Below, piece by piece: positions 43,020 to 55,535 of a stretch of DNA of 64,000 bases. This DNA comes from Limnanthes douglasii subsp. nivea (Eukaryota > Streptophyta > Magnoliopsida > Brassicales > Limnanthaceae): the NCBI GenBank assembly GCA_036936605.1, contig JAUPFV010000002.1, forward strand, positions 214,636,029 to 214,700,028, written 5' to 3'. Position 1 is the stretch's first letter. Every line of letters starts with the position of its first letter. The notes beneath the pieces were generated by a model that was not told where the DNA came from, ran no database searches, and worked only from the letters and a program-made list of their open reading frames with translations. The translations under genes and the position numbers were made by a program.

Positions 43020-44240
43020 TCATCCTATAAATAGTACATGGAAAGATCTGACTTTGGGAAGTGGATTGACGCTATGAAGAAAGAGTATAAATCGATGCAA
43101 GACAATACGGTATGAGAACTTGTCTCACTACCTGAAGGGAAAAAAGACAATTGGTTGTAAGTGGGTTTACAAAACCAAACGCAATTCCCTGGGTAATTTG
43201 AAAAAAAACATAAAGCGTGCCTTATAACCAAAGGTTATACTCAGCGTAGAGTGATTGATTTTAAAGAAACCTTATCTCAAACAACGGTGAAGGATTCCTT
43301 TAGAACAATCATGGTATTAGTTGCACACTTTGATCTTGACCTTCATCAAATGAATGTGAACACTGATTTTCTCAATAGTAATATTAAAAAAATACCTATA
43401 TAGTGCAACTGGAATACTTTGTAGTAGGTAACTCAAAGAATATGGTTTATAAGCTTAATAAATCTGTTTATGGGCTCAAACATGCTTCTTGTTTATGGTT
43501 CCATAAATTCGTTAAGGTGGTAGTCTCTTTTGACTTTAAGATCAACTCAGTTGACGATTGTGTGTATCATAAGTTCAATGGAATTAATTTCATATATTTG
43601 GTATTTTATGTTGATGACTAACTACTTTCCTCGAACAATGATGAATTATTACACACTACAAAGAGAATTCTATCAGACAAGTTTCATATGAAAGATCTTG
43701 CTGATGCCATTTTTGTATTAAGAATCCAAATACATTGGGATCGATCCCATTGTATTCTTGGATTATCACAAAATACATACATTGAAAGTGTATTCCAATA
43801 TTACGGATTTGCAAACAGCTAACCTCTGAGTACCCATATAGCAAAGGGTGACAAACTAAGTCTGGATCAATGTCCAAAGAAAAAAATTGAGATCGATGAA
43901 ATGAAAATGATCCATTATACTTCGACAGTTGGGAGTTTAATGTATACTCAAGTTTGTACTAGGCCAGACATTTCCTTTGTTGTGAATATGTTGGGGAGAT
44001 ATGTAAGTAACCAAGGTATGGACCAGTGGAAGGCAACAAGAGGGCACATGTTGACATGTAAAAAGTCGGAGAGGCTATAGATCATTAGCTATTCCAACTT
44101 ACTTTTTGGTGGATGCAAGGGCACACTAAAAAGTACTTTAGGAAACATATTCTTATTAGATGAAGGCTCAATATCCTGGAAAAATGTAGAGAAACCACTT
44201 ATTTCATTGTCCAAATAGGGGAATAATTTATTGCATGTTT
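43020..44240 (+). pseudogene. Copia reverse transcriptase / RNase H (copy 1)
   Basis: Reads WIDAMKKEYKSMQDNTV, LVSLPEGKKTIGCKWVYKTK, VAHFDLDLHQMNVNTDFLN, VYGLKHASCLWFHKF and LVFYVDD at about 43,601-43,618, the copia RT catalytic box with both Asp kept. Then FHMKDLADAIFVLRIQIHWD, VGSLMYTQVCTRPDISFVVN and, as RNase H, GTLKSTLGNIFLLDEGSISW. Frames shift several times. Only copy 1 of this region lies in the window. Confidence 0.88.
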
Positions 44241-45717
44241 TGAGGTATAAAACCAGTTATTGTGGCTCCAGAATTTTATCATTATTGATTTGCGTGTTGT
44301 ATAATGAATGAAATATCTTATAAAATTTTACTACGGTAATAATTCCATAGTGTATTAATCTAAAAATAACAGGATCTCGTCTAGGTCCTAACATATAGAT
44401 ATAAAATTCATATATGTTAAAGATAGAGTTCATATAGGTCAGATAAGTATAGGGCACATCGGTGCAAAATCCATAATAGTGGATCCTCTTATAGAGGCGG
44501 TATTGTGTAAGGTTTTCTAGAAATACACCATCACTATAAATGTAGTTAATCATGTTTTTAGTTAAGATGAAGTTTGGATAAAAAATCCTCTCATCTACTA
44601 TCTGCACGAGCTTTTTCGTCAAGCTAATCTCTCACTTCCACTGGTTATACCAAATATGCTCCATGAATATGAGTTTAAGAAAAATATTTTACTATTCAGA
44701 TGCAATTTGCGTCTATAGTCGATCCCGTAACAATTTTATATGTTATTATTATTGCATATAATTAATGAACTTTTATTCGTGCAAACCTTACCAAGGTGGT
44801 AGTCTCAGAGGATGAAACCAAATCTTGAAGTGTTAAGATTTGGTACTCATGGTACATCTGGTTGGCTGATATGGTTTCCAAGCAAAGCCGCACCCGACCT
44901 CTTTTCTACTTCATTAGTCATGATAAACTTGAGTTTTTTATGTTAAAATTTTAAGAAAAAAGAAAGAACATATGATTGATACAAAACCTTGCACCATAGG
45001 GTCCTCTTTGGTGGATAATTTGCGTGTAATGTCCAGACTGATGACTGAGATCTAGTATAACACGGTGAAACGTGTCAACGATAATCTAAAAACATCAGGC
45101 TCTATATTTTCCCATATAATTAAATTTCTAAACCTATTAGTTTTAACTAAGTCTAATCTTGTTGGTCGTTTTCCATTAGCCTTCGGTGTTCGGCACTACC
45201 GTCTCGTGACTCTATACTACTTTTTGAAATGGATGGAAGTCAAAATAAGTTATTAATTTCCTCAAAATTAAGATATATTGCATGTGTAGGGTCTCATAAG
45301 TGATTACAATAAACAATGGTTTATAGTTCCAAAACTCTCATATTGTTATGTTTTATTAGATTAGTCAAATAAAACAATATTTATCCCCTTCTCTTAACAT
45401 ACCTAAAAAAATACATATGTTAAAGTGGGAAACCAAAACTTTTTAAAAATTATCGTACCGGTCTTCGAATGTGTGGTCTAAACCTGATCGAACACATTTT
45501 ACAAAGTCTTATGGGCATACTATACTACACCACGAGTCATGAAAACCGAGTCTCCATTTACTCTCGTTTACTTAGGTGGATGTGGTGGTCTCTATCGAAG
45601 CAGTGATGTCATCATTCCGCATTGTAAGCTACAACTAAAGTTTCAACTATAAACATATTCGAGTCGAGTTTCATTGAGAAAAGACAAATCAAATCTCACT
45701 ACACACCACTACCAAAT
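44241..45717. other. AT-rich DNA up to the duplication junction; no gene seen
   Basis: No coding homology and no recognisable 3' LTR. A - strand open frame at 44,622-44,257 has no family I recognise. Confidence 0.45.
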
Positions 45718-45930
45718 AAGCATCCTATTGTTTCTAAAGAAGTGGTTAAACCATTACTGAAAATCAACAAATTGTAAGCAAATACAGGAATATGTATGTT
45801 TATATTTCCTCTGCATGAGTCTCTTAGTGTTTTATCTAATTCAAACTTATTATTCAGCCCTCTAAACAAGATTTCTTCTGCCAGTATAAAAAAACTAGGA
45901 GATAGAAAATAAGAAACCTGATAAAAACAG
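45718..45930 (-). pseudogene. LINE RT fragment cut by the duplication border (copy 2)
   Basis: Same sequence as 24,504-24,716, with the FAYN-altered catalytic region. The rest of the LINE ORF2 is absent here, which fixes the duplication start within the LINE. Confidence 0.85.
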
Positions 45931-46618
45931 ACATAAAACCTGACAATTTAGGATTTGAATGTATATGCATACCCTTAAATTAGAAAACAAATTAGGCTTA
46001 GATCATATTTATATTTATGTATTCAAATTGATTTTGGATATTGAAATCACGTTTTTTATTAGTCTTTCGCCCTACGAGAGACAATTGTTATTTGGTCCGG
46101 ATCGCAGTAAACAAAATTTTCCCTACAGATAGAAAACTACGCTTTGACAGGACACGATACTTTTCTACTATGGAAATTCTTTCACTTGTGGTATTGGCAC
46201 TTGGCAGAGAACAAATTGTATTTTGTTTTAACGATATTGGATTATTGGAAAGCTGGTAAACTCTTGTTCTATTTTCTTGTACGATAAAATATATTAAGAC
46301 AAGTTGTGGGGGTGACAGGTGTACTAACTAACATGGTAGGTTTGTCTTTCGTCTGTCGTCTAATCGAGGAGGTTGCGCCAGAAAATGAAAAGTTAGTACC
46401 AGAACAGAGACCTAGCACTCATATAGTTTTAATTGTAGAATAGTTTACATGCACATGTTTCGATTAACCGATCTATATTCTGAAGAAGAATGAGAAACAA
46501 AGGTTGTCTATCAAAGGAAGTTGTTCAATCGGGAGATGATTTTTATTTCCAAAATTTATTTTTGGATGATATTTGCGATAGTCGAATTACTATTTTTATT
46601 ATTCAAGATTTTATAAAG
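45931..46618. other. Spacer (copy 2 of 24,716-25,404)
   Basis: Matches the copy 1 spacer; no gene recognised. Confidence 0.4.
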
Positions 46619-46909
46619 TTAACGACGTGTTATTATAGTTTTTGGCCAAAGTTATATTGAAATTTTTTTGGCTATAATAAGATTCCAAAATCAGAGGTTT
46701 TTTTTCCACTTTATGTGAAATGATCTATTTACTCTTTTTTTATATAATACGATTTTTTCAACCAAGAAACAAATTTTTTTTTCTTCTTCTATAACTAACT
46801 TTCTCTCTTTTATTAACCTATCACCCCAAAAAACACCAAAATCCATGGATTTGAGCGAATTGAATAATGATTTTAGCTGTAATATGAAAATAATGATTTT
46901 AGCTGCAAT

Positions 46910-49294
46910 ATGAACGATTTTGCGTCAGAGGAGGAGAAAACTTTGACAGACCATATCGAAACACAAGTTAAGGTATTTTTCGAGATTTTTAAGCTTTCAG
47001 TGCAAATATCCACATGTTGCGCCATAATAGTGCCGAATTGCGAACCCAGATTTCATGTATTTCCATCTTCTTCATGTCAAATTCGCGAGCAGGGTTCTCG
47101 TAATTTTGACGAGATCGCAAATAGTACCTTTGCAGATTTTTCAAAATAACCGAAACTGTGCTCGCGATTTTGACAAATTAGTAAAGAAACAGACGAGAGT
47201 CTCGAGTTGTTTTTCGTACATCCTAAAATCATTGGTTTATTGCGCACTTTTTCTCAAGTTCTTATAATGGATAGCATGTATAAGACAACAAGGTATAAGA
47301 TGCATTTGCTAGAAATAGTTGATCAAACTTCAACGAAGAAGACGTTTTGTGTCGCTTTTGTTTTTTTAGCTTCGAGAATCAAAAGAACTACACTTGGGGA
47401 TTGAGAGTTCTAAGGAACATGTTGACGAACATCATGTGCGTATTGTCTAATATTACTGTCACCAATAAGGAGTTGGCTTTAATGAACGCTATCGATGATA
47501 TATTTCCGGATGCCACTCATATGTTATGCACTTGGCATATTAATATGAACATTTTCTCTTATGATAGGATAGTTTTGCCAAATTCGGACATGGCGGATGA
47601 GTTCATAGAATTTTATCAAAAGGTTGCATATTCGGCCACGCTCGAAGGTTATAACAAAAATATTACCGAGTTACACCACACGTACGCATTTTGTCCAAGG
47701 GTTGTCGATTACGTGATGAAGCAATTGATAGAAAATTATGGTCACAAATTTCTCAATATCCCCACGAACAAATTTAAACATTTGGGCAATCAAAGTAGGA
47801 ATCGGTGAGTTATACTACCATCTCCATACATTAGTTTTTAATATTAAATGTTAGACTTCTAATTTATTTTATCTTACGTTATAGGGCGGAGAGTGCTCAC
47901 TCGAGCCTCAAATGGACAATCGTCACTAGTCTATGCATATTTGAGAAATTTTAGAAAAATGTTCATGCATTGCTTACCGCCCAACACTCTAACATTTTTA
48001 AATCGTTCGAGCGTAGTACGTTTTGTCCAAGAAACTGAACTAGGAGGTTAATACGGCTATCTATAAGGAAATCAAAGGTAAACTTTCATGTACGACTATA
48101 GAAGTAATAGAGAAAAATCTGAAAATGGCCTTGGAAATATGGTTCACTCCTGGAATGTGTGGTTGTGTTATAAGGAAAACGCATAATTTACCGTGTGCAT
48201 GCGAGTTACCTTTGATTTGTAAAGAAGGTAGGCGATTCAAAATGATGATTGTGATGTTTATTATAGTAATTTAAAGATCAAAGCTAAGGATGAGGTTGGT
48301 ACGGAAGATGAGCTTACGAGAAAACTCTCCTTAATAAATACCACCATCTGTGGTTACGGTGCACATGTCCAAGATCACGTCATAAATAGGATGATGCGAA
48401 TCCTATATCCCGCTAGAAGTCATGTTTTGGAACCTAAGGAGCCGGTTGTCACTAAAGGTAGCTAATCAAGAATTTTTAGTACCAAAAACCAAAGCGAAAG
48501 CCAAATACAAGGCTCAACCACAACCAAATAAGGAGAGAGTGATTCGATCAAAACAATCGTTTAAGAAAAAATATTTTAGGGCTATAAGAGTTGGTTCCCC
48601 AACTATTCTCATGAGTATATTTCTAGCATCGAAGATGTGTCTCCTGACGGTAATTGCGGATTTTGGGTCGTTTCTTTAATCATCTATGGTAAGTCAGATT
48701 CATGGGACCAAGTTAGACGGGATTTGATCTCCGAATTGCAAGATCAACGCGATCTATAGGAGAGAAGTTTTTGATGGTTCATAGCGTGTAGATAATCTAG
48801 TAAAAAGGTTGGACATTTTAAAAGTGGATGGTAATGGTAATCGGCATTGGATGACGTTACCCGACTACGACTTAGTGATATCCACTAGATATCAGTGTAT
48901 CGTATACCATGTATCCCTCCACAAATCCTACATGTACCTACCTCTATGCAGTATACCTCATCGATCGTATCCTAACATGGAAGTTGTTATAGGTTGCGTA
49001 CATGGTAACCATTTTGTGAAAGTATGTATATCAATGAATCCCTTAATATTATATCTCATTTTGTGATTGAATATTTATCTTAATTTTCTTTGTATAGGTT
49101 GTGTTGAATGAACCACTTCCATAAATCTATCCTACTTGGTTTCCGTTTTGCACCAACGAATCCGTAACCGGTTGGGCAATACCGCTCGAAAAACGATTCA
49201 AAAAACATAACCAAATCAAGCCTGCCTAACCATCGACCGTACATTAAGAGCCACCACATGTCTACGATTTGAGCGGAGACCAATGATTTTGTAG
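46910..49294 (+). pseudogene. MURA-type transposase with OTU-like protease (copy 2)
   Basis: Near-identical to 25,696-28,080: LIMDSMYKTTRYK, VTNKELALMNAI, the 80-bp intron at 47,805-47,884, CGCVIRKTHNLPCACEL, SPDGNCGFW and HGNHFVKV with the second intron (49,022-49,097). It shares the same inactivating changes, so the gene was dead before duplication. Differences include Phe to Cys just before the HGNHF motif (VIGFVHG in copy 1, VIGCVHG here) and Thr to Asn near the start (IVPTCE / IVPNCE). Confidence 0.85.
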
Positions 49295-50023
49295 ACGCGT
49301 TGCTAGTTTTTTTCTATCGCATTATGAATACTTTATTTGAATTTTATCATCGTTGTAATTTATTGTAACACAATTTATTTATTTTGATACTTCCACGTTT
49401 TTCATTATTATAAACATTACTTTTGTTTTTAATTCATGTAGAGAATTTGGGACAGTTTCATCCAAATTGCATTAAAGAATGGCTAAAACACGGTGTAGAG
49501 ATAAAATTACGAATACATGATTAACAATCTTGTACAAATCGCGAACCCAGAACGCCCAATTTTGTCCAAATTACGAAACTTGTGTTTGCGATTTGCACGT
49601 CATTGGGCACTCTGTGTTCGCGAACTTGGCAAAACCACAAACTCTGTGTTCGCGAACCCTATTGGAAATATTGCAAACTTTCATTTTTTGTACGTTTCCG
49701 AGTTCCAAACTCAAGTTTTTTTGGACTAATAGTATACTAGAGTCATTTAACGCCATTACTGAAAAAATGAGCGAAAAAAAATTCTTCTCAAATTATGTCT
49801 AAAAACAACTTAAAAGTAGCTTCAAACTGAAAAAAGTACGCCATAAATCAAAAAAATTAAAACAAAATTGACAGAAAATCATACTTAAACAAGAACTGAG
49901 CAAAACATTAACTCAAACAAGAACTAATGGAATTATGTTCAATAACTCATAGTAAACGAAGTTTTTTTTATCATGCTAGTTCCATTTCATCAACTTCTTT
50001 TCTTCTTTCGCAATCTGGTAGTC

Positions 50024-50394
50024 CTACGCATCAACACACATTTCATCTTCCTTAATGGTAACAATGTCAGAATGGACATGATCCAACTGATCCTCCGTTA
50101 AAGTATGAGTAAGTTGGCAGTTGAACATGTTAAACGCAACATGATGTTCCAACTCATTGAGGTCGGAAACCAGATGTACACAAAATTTCATCAAAATAGA
50201 CCACCTAGCTTTCACCTCATCCAAAATGCCTTGAAATCTTAGGCGGTTAGACACCATTCCTACCATATAGGAAATAAATATGGCATAGCATTGCCTCACA
50301 ATAGTGTTTACCCTATTCTTGCTTGTAGGTTTTACCTACTTCGATAGATGCTTTCATCAAATATTCATCTTCTAATTCAGTCCAAAGAGACCTT
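50024..50394 (-). pseudogene. Myb/SANT-like ORF of element A (copy 2)
   Basis: Same sequence as 28,810-29,180, sharing its stop and frameshift. Confidence 0.5.
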
Positions 50395-50798
50395 TTGTAT
50401 CATTTATTTTTAGTTTATCTGTTAATGGTTAGAGAACGTTTATTTATTGACCATTTTGTCTTTATATAACATAATCCAAGTAGATCAATCAATACACGAC
50501 ACAAGATAAGGATAACATAATCCAAGTAGACCAATAATTTTGTGACACTTAATAGATACAAAATTACAGACATCTTGATGAGGATCATTATAAGCTATGT
50601 GAGTTAGATCAGGGTCTCATTATAGCGTAGGATTCATATCCCTTTTAAAAGATACCTCACCTCGCTAAAATGAGACCCAATATCAACTCCCGCCTAAAAA
50701 ACAACTACCGCAAAATGCGACTCCGGCAAAAAAACAAATCCTGCCAAAATCGACTCCCGCCTATTAAAAACAACTACCGCAAAATGCGACTTTTAGAG

Positions 50799-51242
50799 AT
50801 GGATTTCAATGTCGATGAAGACTATTAGTTGCTTCAAGCGGTGAAGGTTGCCCGCCGAGAGATTTCCAAAAATACGAGCGCTGTTTTTTTCGATATGGTC
50901 CTATGTATGATGTATTTGAATTATGTCCGCTCAGGAACAACAGGTCTTGTTGCGCGCAATCGTGACGAAATCAAACGGAGGTACATTTTTGTCAAATCGC
51001 TCTAGCGTTTATTGTTCATGCCATTTAAAATTAAGCAAGAAGCGACATCCGTTTGGAACATGATGGTGGTAGAATACATCACTAGGGATATGCTAGCATA
51101 TCTGGAGGATATGATTGTAGCAAGAGAGGAGGTGATGATGTTGAAGACAACATGGGATATAACTTCGAATACTGAGTATTCTGCTTTCTTCGGTTGTGTA
51201 TTTAGTTTTCATGTTCCGATAAGTTGTTGTTTGATTTTGTGA
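50799..51242 (+). pseudogene. Myb/SANT-like ORF of element B (copy 2)
   Basis: Same sequence as 29,585-30,028, apart from isolated base changes (for example 'gttttttccg' against 'gtttttttcg' at about 50,887). It shares the internal stops. Confidence 0.5.
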
Positions 51243-51530
51243 TTTTCTTATATGTTGCTTTAGTTTTTATGTGTTTCTAAGTTATTGTTTGGGTCAGATA
51301 TTGTTTATGTTCAACTATCTTACTTTGTACGCACCTATTTAAAGTCAAAATTTAGTTTAGTTTTTGTTGTGTTCAAATTACATAAGATACGTAACAACAT
51401 AAAATGATACAATAACATAGGATTTGCAAGTAAAATTTAACCCAGAAAGAGCAAACATAAAGTAAATCACAAGATAGTCAAGAAAAATCCACAAAATAGT
51501 CATATAATACAAGTCATGCAATACAAGTCA

Positions 51531-53273
51531 CTAAATTACTCTCTTGGTACTGAGGCACCATCGCCGAACACTCCTCCATAGACCGAGCATCTCATCCATA
51601 CTCATCGCAGATAATCTCAAATGGGCATCAATAACACGATCAACCAAGTCATATAACCATTCCTGGTAAGTCATCATTCTCGGGGTCTCTGCAACATATG
51701 GATAAGATGACTCGCACTCGGGATCAACAAAGGTGTACCAAAGATGATCTTGGACATATAAACCATATAGAGATGTCATAATTAGGCGACCTATAACATA
51801 CGAGTCACCATGAATCCTCGGATCAACGGCGTGCGACTGCCATGCTCTCCATCTAGTCTCATCCCACAAATAACGCATGTTAACACGCCTTATTCTATAT
51901 GGCGGTAAAATAGGTCGCAGTGTAGTGGATAATACGCCTCAACTATGTTTGCTGTCTTCAGCGTATGGTCTATCCAGGCCACATCGTAGAAAGGGAAATG
52001 CTCGCGTATATGCTCGTACAACATGAACCACACCCACAAGATAAATAGTACACCAAGTAATAATCAAAGAATGATTGAACAATAAATAAAAATAAAAACG
52101 TTGTAACATACATTATGCTCTCTCAACGAAGATAGTGTATGTCGGGTATTGATATGAGTCTCATCATCTGTGCGAAAAGGTGGAGGTTTGTATCTGCATA
52201 AAGTCGGCATATAAGGATGGTAGAGACTGTTGACTATAGTCATAAATGGGGGAAGTGACCATAGATCCACGTCTCCATCAAAGAAATAAATACAGTAAAC
52301 CCCGACATGATGTGTATCGACGATTTGCCTAGCTGGTGATACAACTGATTTAATAAATGATGGCCTTAATTATATCTAACTGATGCCCTGTAGTTCTCTA
52401 CAAACTGCAAGTAACCCAAGGAAATATTGTTCCCCGTCTTGTTCGTCACAACATAATAACCTAGCATGTGGAGCAAATAACCCCTCGTGACACACACCAC
52501 CATAACATCAATAATATAGACTCATCCATAAAAAAATCCCGAATGTACACCTCACACAAAAACTATACCATACCGATCTAACACTACCAACCTTGTTTTT
52601 CTCTAACTCTCTCCTAAGAAGATCGATGGGTATACCTAGTGAACTAGAATACCAAGCTACACGTTGACCATCACTAGGAAAATTTTGAAGGTCAAAACCC
52701 TCACCTGTAACCAGAAGACCAGTGATAGGGTGAACGTTGTCTAATGTGACCATCATCTCACCGAATGAGAAATGGAAGCTGTGGGTGTCCATATGTCACG
52801 TCTCGAAAAACGCATCAACTAAGAGCACGTTGGTAGACCAATGCTCAAAGCAGTCAATGAGGGGAGAAAAGAAAGACATCATAACCTGCTCTCTCACCTT
52901 GCTCTGACCAGTAAGATCCCATTCACGAGGGGTACCATACATCGTGTATCACCGCATGGGTCGATGAACCTACATAATATTTAAGTAAATTAAACAATAT
53001 ATAAAATAAAATTTACTATACGTTAAACCAATCCTAACTTACCTCGCCCTTAAAGACGTTATATGCTTCGTGAAGTCTGTAGTCCGGATAAATATTCGGC
53101 AGATGAGGATTCACTCTCTGTAATCGCTGATCCAGAGTCACATGCATAAGGGAAACTACAGGCGTAATAATATTGGTGCGACACTGATGTGAAGTAGGTT
53201 CATGTTTCTCGGTGTCGATGGCATCAGAATTTGATCCTAATCCATGAACATGAGTACGCTCTCTACAAGGCAT
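51531..53273 (-). pseudogene. Plant mobile domain gene (copy 2)
   Basis: Same exons, introns and stops as 30,316-32,058, including THSFHFSFGEMMVTLDNV. The open parts translate identically in the two copies. Confidence 0.75.
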
Positions 53274-54138
53274 GCTGAAAATGAAAACAACATATTGTTA
53301 TATACCAAAACAAAGCCAAAACAATTTCACAACACCCTTCTTTATATTTAGATGGAAGACATAAACTTGCGCAATGAATAACCAAGTCAATTTGAGGTGT
53401 ACTATGCTTAATTTAATGAAACATGCTAAATCGCGAACACTATGTGCCCAAATCATGCAAAATCGCGAATACTGTGTTTGCAATTTGGGGGTCCAAAACT
53501 CGTAAAATTGCGAACACAGGTGCCCAGTGTGGGCGAATTTGCTCGATCCAGAAACCTGCATAACTCGATACCCATGAACCCAAATCCTTCAAAACTCAAC
53601 CAAATTCATAAAAAATACCAAAAGGTCGAAATGACTTAACTGACATATACCTATGAGTAGCTTTCAAAAAACAATAAGAACAATCATAGGAAAATTCGAG
53701 TTTTAAGGCAGAAACTAAAACTCTAAATATCATTAATAATACCTAACTGAATTCTAAAATAATTATACCAATAAGTAGAGAATTCACACCTTAACGCGTT
53801 TATAATTATGGATTTGAGAAATCTTGCATTTTTGGTTCAAAGAATTCGAGAGATTTTAGGTTAGAGAAGAGAGAAAAGAGAGATAATGGCTGAAAAATGG
53901 TTAATCTATCAAGGGTATTTCAGTAAAATATTGGGATCTCATTATAGCTAAATGAGGTCTCATTATAACGGAGTCTCGTTATAATAAAAACGGGTCTCAA
54001 TATAGTCTTGCCCATATTTTTTAATGAGTTTGCATTTTCAAGTGCATTTTTTTGTTGTTTTTATGGAATTTGTCAAGATAATTAATTAATCGTGATATTG
54101 GTTATTTAAAAATTGTTTGGATTTTTTATTGATCATTT

Positions 54139-54814
54139 TGTTGGAATATATTTATTTAATGTATTTACGAATCGATAATAATTTAGACCAAGATGCTAAA
54201 TAAACATATTCGGTCATCGCCTTAGGGAAGTTCGAATAAAAGTAATCAAGTTAATTATTTAATTAACTAAATTTGATCCATGGGTGTAAAGGCGTTATGA
54301 GATCAAGTGTGGTAACCAGGTTGAAGTTGGGCAATGTAATGAAGATGGTCCATATCTCAACACTTAATTTTGAAGTAATAAATTAGGGAATAAATTGAAT
54401 TATCAATTTATTGGGTTATGATCCCATACACAATGAAATATTAAAAGTTGGGCTTTACAATGTTTAGATTCACATAGTAAAGACTATAAATAAGGGATTA
54501 GGTTTAGGCATTTCAACCTCCTAAACCCTAATCAGAAAGACAGTCGCTTCCTTCAGTGTCTAGAAAATTTTCCTTTCTATATTAATTCAATTATGCTGGT
54601 TTCTCAAGTTTATCTACAGAATCGCTGAAGAACAAAAATGAACAAAATAATATTAAATGGAAAGTTGTAGGCAAACCTGTGAGTATTTTTGTTTTTATTT
54701 ATTCGTTAGGTGAATCTAGAAAATGGTTTATGTTTATTTTTCCGTATTTTGTTATATTTAATTTGATACGATATCGAAATATAATATAACTTATTTTACC
54801 AAGTTCAACTCTAA
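54139..54814 (+). repeat. LTR-like member 1 (copy 2)
   Basis: Copy of 32,925-33,600. Confidence 0.55.
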
Positions 54815-54944
54815 TATAATATTGGAAGGAATTCTTATAAAATGAATACATTGGAAGAAGAACACCTTCCACTTTAGTTTGTGAAAAATGACCATCACAT
54901 TAGATGATACATGTCATCATGAGTCTCCCAATAGAAAATATTAT

Positions 54945-55489
54945 TGTTGGAATATATTCATGGATATATATGCTAATTATATAATCAGACATTGTCTTAA
55001 GGTAGTCAAGTATTAAAAGTAACCGAGTTAATTATATTATATAATTAACTGTATTGGATCTATATATGAAAAAGACGTTATAAGCCCAAGTGTGATAATT
55101 GGATTGAATTTGGAAAACGTAAAGAAGAGAGGCCAAATCTCAACACTTAAGCCTGAACTATTAACTCATTGTGTAAATTGATTTTATCAATTTACTAGGT
55201 TGTGGTCCCGATCACAAGATGATGAATATTATCATGCTTTACAACTTTAGGCTTCAGGTTGTTTAGTCTACATAATCAGACAAAGGGTTTTGGCATTTCT
55301 TCAGCCAAAACACAAACACAAAATAAACTATAGACAATCGTCATCTTGTTGGTTGGAAGATATGTTGATCATTCTCTAAGGCAAGCAATAAAATAGAAAT
55401 ATTGGATAATGGAAAACAATAACCAAACCAATAAGTGTTCTATTTTATTTTATTTTTATTCAATATGTAAATCCACAAGAGGGTTTTAC
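54945..55489 (+). repeat. LTR-like member 2 (copy 2)
   Basis: Copy of 33,731-34,275. Confidence 0.55.
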
Positions 55490-55535
55490 ATATGTATTTC
55501 AACAGTTTGATGAGTGATTCATCAATTATTCTTTT

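Larger units (their letters stand above)
39384..44240 (+). mobile_element. Decayed Ty1/copia element with gag-pol (copy 1)
   Basis: LTR-like 5' sequence (39,384 to about 40,570), then gag, zinc knuckle, GAG-pre-integrase, integrase, RT and RNase H in Ty1/copia order, all on + and broken by stops. No 3' LTR was recognised. Confidence 0.85.
24504..45717. repeat. 21.2-kb tandem duplication, copy 1
   Basis: Every landmark from 24,506 onward recurs in the same order and orientation at +21,214 bp, drifting to +21,210 through small indels and jumping to about +21,625 after 39,855. Comparing the first 8 kb by eye I saw about a dozen single-base differences, so identity is well above 99%. Confidence 0.97.
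46619..50639 (+). mobile_element. Element A: MULE with transposase-OTU gene (copy 2)
   Basis: Same layout as 25,405-29,425. End repeats are at 46,623-46,689 and 50,582-50,631, and 'cgcgaac' clusters at about 47,034-47,174 and 49,529-49,664. Confidence 0.65.
50641..54014 (-). mobile_element. Element B: TIR-bounded element carrying a PMD gene (copy 2)
   Basis: Same layout as 29,427-32,800, with ends at 50,641-50,684 and 53,928-54,010 and a 'cgcgaac' cluster at about 53,420-53,560. Confidence 0.6.

Noticed and set aside
44257..44622. 121-codon - strand frame downstream of the copia RNase H
   Set aside because: No recognisable domain, low-complexity Tyr/Ile-rich translation in AT-rich DNA, and no neighbouring exons.
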